Origin: an uncultured Hyphomicrobiales bacterium
Lineage (GTDB): Bacteria; Pseudomonadota; Alphaproteobacteria; Rhizobiales; Aestuariivirgaceae
Direction of reading: 5' to 3'
Length of the DNA: 8,303 nt
Assembly: GCA_903930095.1 (NCBI GenBank)
Contig: CAIYXE010000449.1
Location: 1-8,303, forward strand
This document shows, piece after piece, positions 5,067-8,303 of the stretch. The notes beneath the pieces are model-generated. The model was not told the origin of the DNA. It saw only the letters and a list, made by a program, of their open reading frames with translations, and did no database searches. The position numbers and the translations under genes are program-made. How positions within the stretch are numbered: the stretch's first letter is position 1; every line of letters starts with the position of its first letter.

Positions 5067-6416
5067 TTATACAGGGATTTGGAGCACAACGCGAAGCCCG
5101 CCTTTCGGACTGTCCTCCAGCGCGATCTCGCCGCCATGGGCGTGGGCGATGTCACGTGCGATGGCAAGGCCCAAGCCGGTGCCCGTCTCGTCCAGGTTGC
5201 GGGCATGGTCGAGGCGCACGAAGGGGCGGAAAGCCTCCTCGCGCTTGTCCGGCGGGATGCCGGGGCCATCGTCATCGACGAGCAGCCTCAGCGTGTGGCC
5301 GGCCACGGAAGCCGTAACGCTGACATTGCGCGCATAGCGCGCGGCATTGCCGATCAGGTTGGCGAGCAGCCGCCCGAAGGCATTGGGCTTCACCCTGACC
5401 TTCTGCTCGGGCGGAATGTCGAGCGCGATCGAGCCGCCCGCACGCACGAGGCCGCGGGCCGCAGCCTGGACCATGGCGGAGAGATCGGCCTCCTGGGCTG
5501 CCTCCCCCGCATCGCCCTTCACGAAGGCCATGTAGGCCTCCAGCATGCGCTGCATCTCCTCGACGTCTTCCTTCAGCAGCCTGACCTGGGGTCCGTCGCC
5601 CAGGAAGGCCAGTTCGAGCTTGAAGCGGGTGAGGATGGTGCGCAGATCGTGGCTGACGCCCGCCAGCATGGCGGTGCGTTGCTCCACCTGCCTGACGATA
5701 CGGTCACGCATGTCGAGGAAGGCGATGCCCGCCGCCTTCACTTCCCTTGCGCCGCGCGGCCGGAAGGCGCTCGCGTCACGTCCCGTGCCAAAGCTCTGCG
5801 CGGCGCGGGCGAGGTCGGTGATCGGCCTGATCTGGTTGCGCAGGAAGATGAAGGCAATGCCGAGCAGCAGCAACGAGGAGCCGAGCATCAGGAACAGCAG
5901 GAAGCCCGTGCTGGTGGCGAGCGTGCGCTCGTCGCGCGGGGTGAAGCGGAAGATGACGCCGTCCGCCACCTCGAGCCGCACATCGACGATGCCGCGCTGG
6001 CTTCGGCTGTCGATCCAGAAGGGCTTGCCGGTCTCGACTGTGAGTTCGCGGGTGAGCCGGGTGTCGGCGCGCGAGAACAGGAACGGTTCCGGCAAGGCCG
6101 CGGGAAGCGCCCCCGGCTCGATCGCCAGCTGCAGGTTCAGCGTTTTGTTGGCAAGGCTCTCGATGCGCGCGGCAGCCGCGGGGCTCCTGTCGGAATCCTC
6201 ATAGAGCTGGATCAGCATGCTCACGTCACGTGCGAAGGAGCGGGCGAGAAGCCTCGTCACGTTCTCGAAATGGCGCTCGAAGATCAGCCCCGTCATGATC
6301 GTCTGGAGCAGCACCACGGGCGCCACCAGAATGATCAGCGCGCGCGGGAAGAGCCCCTCGGGCATGTGGCGCTCGAGGAAGGTGTTGAAGCGGTCATAGA
6401 GCCAGTTCCTGGCCAT
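5067..6416 (-). CDS. EnvZ-like sensor histidine kinase
   Basis: A 449-residue inner-membrane kinase. Order of parts: a short cytoplasmic start, membrane helix 1 (about 24-46), a periplasmic sensor region (about 47-168), membrane helix 2 (about 170-193), HAMP linker (from RNQIRPITDL at 193), dimerisation and phosphoacceptor domain with GVSHDLRT (253-260, phosphorylated His256), then the ATPase domain with the N box LLANLIGNAARYA (350-362), G1 box DDDGPGIP (381-388), F box AFRPFVR (395-401) and G2 box GTGLGLAIA (412-420). All catalytic boxes are intact, so it should be active. The H box reads HDLRTILTRF: the proline normally at His+5 is Ile261, while the His+4 threonine used for phosphatase activity is kept. 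The ATG at 6416 is preceded by TGAGGG, in which the Shine-Dalgarno sequence overlaps the stop codon of the response-regulator gene. The cognate partner is almost certainly that regulator. The signal is unknown. Confidence 0.95.
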   Translation of the reverse strand: MARNWLYDRFNTFLERHMPEGLFPRALIILVAPVVLLQTIMTGLIFERHFENVTRLLARSFARDVSMLIQLYEDSDRSPAAAARIESLANKTLNLQLAIEPGALPAALPEPFLFSRADTRLTRELTVETGKPFWIDSRSQRGIVDVRLEVADGVIFRFTPRDERTLATSTGFLLFLMLGSSLLLLGIAFIFLRNQIRPITDLARAAQSFGTGRDASAFRPRGAREVKAAGIAFLDMRDRIVRQVEQRTAMLAGVSHDLRTILTRFKLELAFLGDGPQVRLLKEDVEEMQRMLEAYMAFVKGDAGEAAQEADLSAMVQAAARGLVRAGGSIALDIPPEQKVRVKPNAFGRLLANLIGNAARYARNVSVTASVAGHTLRLLVDDDGPGIPPDKREEAFRPFVRLDHARNLDETGTGLGLAIARDIAHAHGGEIALEDSPKGGLRVVLQIPV

Positions 6417-6429
6417 GGTTCAGGCGCCC

Positions 6430-7110
6430 TCAACTGGCATGGAGCACATAGCCCGCCCCGCGCACCGTCTGGAGATGGACGGGGTTCGAGGGGTCCTCCT
6501 CGATCTTCTGGCGCAGGCGGTTGATCTGGACGTCGACGCTGCGGGCTCCCTCTTCTGAGGCTTCCGGCGCAAGCTCGACGCGCGCCACGGGCGCCCCGGC
6601 ATTTGCGGCGAGCGTCCTCAACAGCTCCCGCTCGCGGCTGGTGAGCCGCACGGGCTCGGCACCCTTGCGGAGTTCGCCCCGCTGCAGGTGGAACACATAG
6701 GGCCCGAAGGCAACGTCGGCCTTGCTGCGCGCGGGCTGTTCCTGGCGGCGGAGCAGGCCGCGGATCCGCAGCAGGAGCTCGCGCGGCTCGAAGGGCTTGG
6801 CGAGGTAGTCGTCGCTTCCCGTTTCGAGCCCGGCGATCCTGTCAGAGGCTTCGGCCAGCGCGGACAGCATCAGCACCGGAACCGGGTTTCCGGCGGCGCG
6901 CAGCGAAGAGGCGAGGGAGAGCCCCGTCTCGCCCGGCATCATGATGTCGAGCACCACGAGGTCGAAGGCCATGTTGCGCATCTGCTCGCGGGCTTCCGCG
7001 GCGCTTGCCGCCACCGAGATGCGGAAACCGTTCTCGATCAGGAAGGACTGAAGCAGGCCGCGGATGCGCCGGTCATCGTCCACCACCAGAATGTGCGGCA
7101 GCTCATCCAC
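6430..7110 (-). CDS. OmpR/PhoB-family response regulator (PetR-like)
   Basis: A 226-residue DNA-binding regulator. The receiver domain (about 5-120) has the acidic pair Asp11/Asp12 in VVDDDRR, phosphoacceptor Asp55 in VVLDIMMPG, Ser83 and Lys105 in YLAKPFEP. The C-terminal winged helix (about 133-224) has LTSRERELLRTL (156-167), the recognition helix RSVDVQINRLRQKI (190-203) and TVRGAGYVL (215-223). I choose the GTG at 7110: AAGGGGA (7120-7126) lies 9 nt upstream, and VDELPHILVVDDD then places the receiver normally. An in-frame ATG at 7170 would add residues that fit no receiver domain. The GTG overlaps the end of the MarR gene by 8 bp. Size and pairing with a MarR protein recall Rhodobacter capsulatus PetR, reported as needed for respiratory and photosynthetic growth; orthology is likely but unproven, and its genes of action are not visible here. 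Confidence 0.94.
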   Translation of the reverse strand: MDELPHILVVDDDRRIRGLLQSFLIENGFRISVAASAAEAREQMRNMAFDLVVLDIMMPGETGLSLASSLRAAGNPVPVLMLSALAEASDRIAGLETGSDDYLAKPFEPRELLLRIRGLLRRQEQPARSKADVAFGPYVFHLQRGELRKGAEPVRLTSRERELLRTLAANAGAPVARVELAPEASEEGARSVDVQINRLRQKIEEDPSNPVHLQTVRGAGYVLHAS

Positions 7111-7669
7111 GGCGCTCTGTCCCCTTCGCGTCGGGGTTTGCCTTCTCGATCCAGTCCCGCACGGCGTCACGATTGGCGGGCGACACCATGTGGTAGAGCA
7201 CCTTGCGGTAAAGCCGGGCGGCGTTGCCTTCGGGCTGGGCCACGGCGCGGCGGATGCGGTTCATCTGCGGGCCCATCAGCTGCTGGCGGAGTTCCTCGCC
7301 GGCTTCGGTCAGGTAGAGCAGCCGCTGGCGGCGGTCGTTCTCGCCCTCTTTCTGGAAGACATAGCCCTTGTCGATCAGCTCCTTCAGCACGCGGCCGAGG
7401 CTTTGCTTGGTGATGCGCAGGATGTCGAGCAATTGCTGCACCGTCATGCCGGGGTCGCGGCCGACGAAATGCAACACGCGGTGGTGGGCCCGGCCAAATC
7501 CGAAATGACTGAGGATCTCGTCCGGGTCCGACACGAAGTCGCGGTAGGCAAAGAACATCAGCTCGATGAGCGCAACCGTCTCCTGTTCGCTCAATGTTTC
7601 GCCGTCCCGCCGGCGTCCGGGTTCCGGGCCTGTCTCGCCTGCGCCCTGGGCAGAAATTACGTCAGCCAT
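7103..7669 (-). CDS. MarR-family winged-helix transcriptional regulator (PetP-like)
   Basis: A 188-residue regulator, longer than a typical MarR (about 140-150) through an N-terminal polar extension (1-30) and a C-terminal tail. ELMFFAYRDFVSDPDEIL (36-53) and FGFGRAHHRVLHFVGR (56-71) form the dimerisation part. The winged helix runs MTVQQLLDILRITKQSLGRV (75-94), KELIDKGYVFQ (96-106) and the wing NDRRQRLLYLTEAG (111-124). Its coupling to an OmpR-type gene matches the petP-petR pair described in Rhodobacter. The start is ATG 7669, chosen because the frame upstream runs into the divergent ilvE gene and contains no family-like residues. No Shine-Dalgarno sequence is evident; GAGG is 18 nt away. 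A near-palindrome is centred on the start codon, suggesting self-repression. It heads the regulator - kinase - unknown-protein operon. Confidence 0.92.
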   Translation of the reverse strand: MADVISAQGAGETGPEPGRRRDGETLSEQETVALIELMFFAYRDFVSDPDEILSHFGFGRAHHRVLHFVGRDPGMTVQQLLDILRITKQSLGRVLKELIDKGYVFQKEGENDRRQRLLYLTEAGEELRQQLMGPQMNRIRRAVAQPEGNAARLYRKVLYHMVSPANRDAVRDWIEKANPDAKGTERRG

Positions 7670-7681
7670 ATTGACATATTT
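7655..7681. promoter_or_regulatory. Near-palindrome over the MarR-gene start and the ilvE -35; candidate operator
   Basis: AATTACGTCA (7655-7664) and TGACATATTT (7672-7681) form inverted arms matching at 8 of 10 positions around a 7-bp centre (GCCATAT). The centre is the start codon of the MarR gene, and the right arm covers the TTGACA -35 box proposed for ilvE. AT-rich palindromes of this size are usual targets of MarR dimers, and the surrounding DNA is GC-rich. Binding is inferred, not shown. Confidence 0.4.
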
Positions 7682-7699
7682 ACCCGGCCTCGATAGCTT
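7671..7699 (+). promoter_or_regulatory. Candidate housekeeping promoter for ilvE
   Basis: TTGACA (7671-7676) is a perfect -35 box, followed after exactly 17 bp by TAGCTT (7694-7699), a weak -10. Transcription would start near 7706, leaving a leader of about 30 nt that contains AGGAG (7723-7727), 9 nt before the ilvE ATG. The candidate ubiK promoter has the same spacing and a similar TAGCTA -10. Confidence 0.5.
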
Positions 7700-7704
7700 C
7701 GTCC

Positions 7705-7733
7705 ACCATAAATGGGCCCTACAGGAGCAGCAA
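7705..7733 (-). promoter_or_regulatory. Weak candidate promoter for the MarR-regulator-kinase operon
   Basis: On the minus strand TTGCTG (7728-7733), 17 bp and TATGGT (7705-7710) give a -35 matching 3 of 6 and a -10 matching 4 of 6 consensus bases. The start would be near 7698, about 29 nt before the ATG. It overlaps the ilvE leader region, so the two divergent promoters would lie face to face. Confidence 0.25.
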
Positions 7734-7736
7734 GCC

Positions 7737-8303
7737 ATGACCACCATCCCCTTTGACCAGCGCGACGGCTGGATCTGGTTCAATGGCGAGATCGTGCCCT
7801 GGAAGGACGCCAAGGTGCATGTGCTGACCCATGGCCTGCATTACGGCTCCTCCGTGTTCGAGGGCGAGCGCGCCTATGGTGGCGTGATCTTCAAGTCGAC
7901 CGAGCATTCGGTGCGCTTCAGGAAATCCGCCGAGATCATGGATTTCGAGATTCCCTATTCCGTGGAGGAGCTGAACGCCGCCAAGGACAAGGTGGTGGAG
8001 CTCAATGGCGGCGGCGACCAGTATGTGCGCCCCGTCGCCTGGCGCGGCTCCGAGATGATGGCGGTCTCCGCCCAGCAGAACAAGATCCATGTGGCAGTCG
8101 CCACCTGGGCCTGGCCGTCCATGTTCGACCCCGAGACGAAGATGAAGGGCATCAAGCTCGACATCGCGGACTATCGCCGGCCAGACCCGATGTGCGCCCC
8201 CGTCCACGCCAAGGCGGCAGGCCTCTACATGATCTGCACCATTTCCAAGCACAAGGCGGAGAAGAAGGGCTATGCCGACGCCATGATGCTGGACTGGCAG
8301 GGC
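7737..8303 (+). CDS. ilvE: Branched-chain amino acid aminotransferase IlvE, 3' end cut off by the window
   Basis: The first 189 residues of a class IV (fold type IV) PLP-dependent aminotransferase of about 290-310 residues. It catalyses the final transamination in valine, leucine and isoleucine synthesis, and the reverse step in their breakdown, with 2-oxoglutarate/glutamate as partner. Seen here: DGWIWFNGEIVPWKDAKVHV (10-29), THGLHYGSSVFEGERAY (31-47), the conserved block that includes the phosphate-binding arginine region, YVRPVAWRG (97-105) and HAKAAGLYM (157-165). Lys159 is the expected Schiff-base lysine, the same number as in E. coli IlvE. The C-terminal part with the SEGxGENxF region lies beyond the window. 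The ATG at 7737 has AGGAG 9 nt upstream. The gene is divergent from the MarR-type regulator, whose candidate operator overlaps its -35. D-amino-acid aminotransferase or aminodeoxychorismate lyase are less likely given the GxHYGSSVFEG and YVRPV motifs. Confidence 0.95.
   Translation, partial: MTTIPFDQRDGWIWFNGEIVPWKDAKVHVLTHGLHYGSSVFEGERAYGGVIFKSTEHSVRFRKSAEIMDFEIPYSVEELNAAKDKVVELNGGGDQYVRPVAWRGSEMMAVSAQQNKIHVAVATWAWPSMFDPETKMKGIKLDIADYRRPDPMCAPVHAKAAGLYMICTISKHKAEKKGYADAMMLDWQG

Noticed and set aside
3899..5317. A 472-codon plus-strand frame spanning proC, csaA, the convergent gap and the minus-strand genes
   Set aside because: It crosses several well-supported genes in other frames and its composition is shadow-like.
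5058..6524. A 488-codon open frame on the plus strand
   Set aside because: It lies antisense to the sensor kinase, whose boxes are all recognisable; the plus-strand product is a low-complexity Arg/Glu/His-rich shadow typical of GC-rich DNA.
7670..7813. Upstream extension of the MarR-type protein to an ATG at 7813
   Set aside because: It would overlap the ilvE coding start and both promoters, and the added residues do not resemble any MarR protein.
7719..8252. A 177-codon minus-strand frame opposite ilvE
   Set aside because: His/Gly/Leu-rich shadow; the plus-strand aminotransferase has a Shine-Dalgarno sequence and catalytic motifs.
1..8303. CRISPR arrays, tRNA genes, insertion sequences or prophage genes
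   Set aside because: No spaced direct repeats, cloverleaf sequence, transposase or integrase frame was found on either strand by eye.

Overview
The window is GC-rich chromosomal DNA that reads as ordinary core genome of an alphaproteobacterium, most likely Hyphomicrobiales (Rhizobiales) or a close relative. The grounds are the lgt - MidA-type methyltransferase - pgeF gene order, a YbjN-type protein next to proC, and a MarR-type regulator / OmpR-type regulator / EnvZ-like kinase cluster divergent from ilvE. This placement comes from gene content and order, not from a database search. I see no CRISPR array, tRNA, rRNA, insertion sequence or prophage gene.

Layout. Positions 1-2311 (minus strand) hold a tightly overlapping operon read lgt -> MidA-family methyltransferase -> pgeF, with pgeF running off the left edge. 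A 105-bp divergent promoter region (2312-2416) follows. Positions 2417-4496 (plus strand) hold ubiK, then a structured 143-bp gap, then the coupled set ybjN-like - proC - csaA (1-bp overlap and 3-bp gap). Positions 4497-4591 are a convergent intergenic region with a 12-bp perfect hairpin. Positions 4592-7669 (minus strand) form one probable operon read MarR-family regulator -> OmpR-family response regulator -> EnvZ-like sensor kinase -> small methionine-rich protein of unknown function, with an 8-bp overlap and gaps of 13 and 7 bp. From 7670 a 67-bp divergent region leads to ilvE on the plus strand, cut by the right edge after 189 codons.

How the genes fit together. The left operon serves the envelope (lipoprotein diacylglyceryl transfer, peptidoglycan precursor fidelity) and probably respiratory complex I assembly. 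ubiK serves ubiquinone synthesis. proC and ilvE are amino-acid biosynthesis genes. The regulatory operon is a two-component system co-transcribed with a MarR-type protein, resembling the PetP/PetR pair described in Rhodobacter.

Nothing here is an obviously new defence or mobile system. The most interesting items are the uncharacterised methionine-rich protein at the end of the kinase operon, a near-palindrome spanning the MarR-gene start codon and the ilvE -35 box, a kinase H-box lacking its usual proline, a heat-shock-like promoter motif before ubiK, and a possible leaderless start for lgt.
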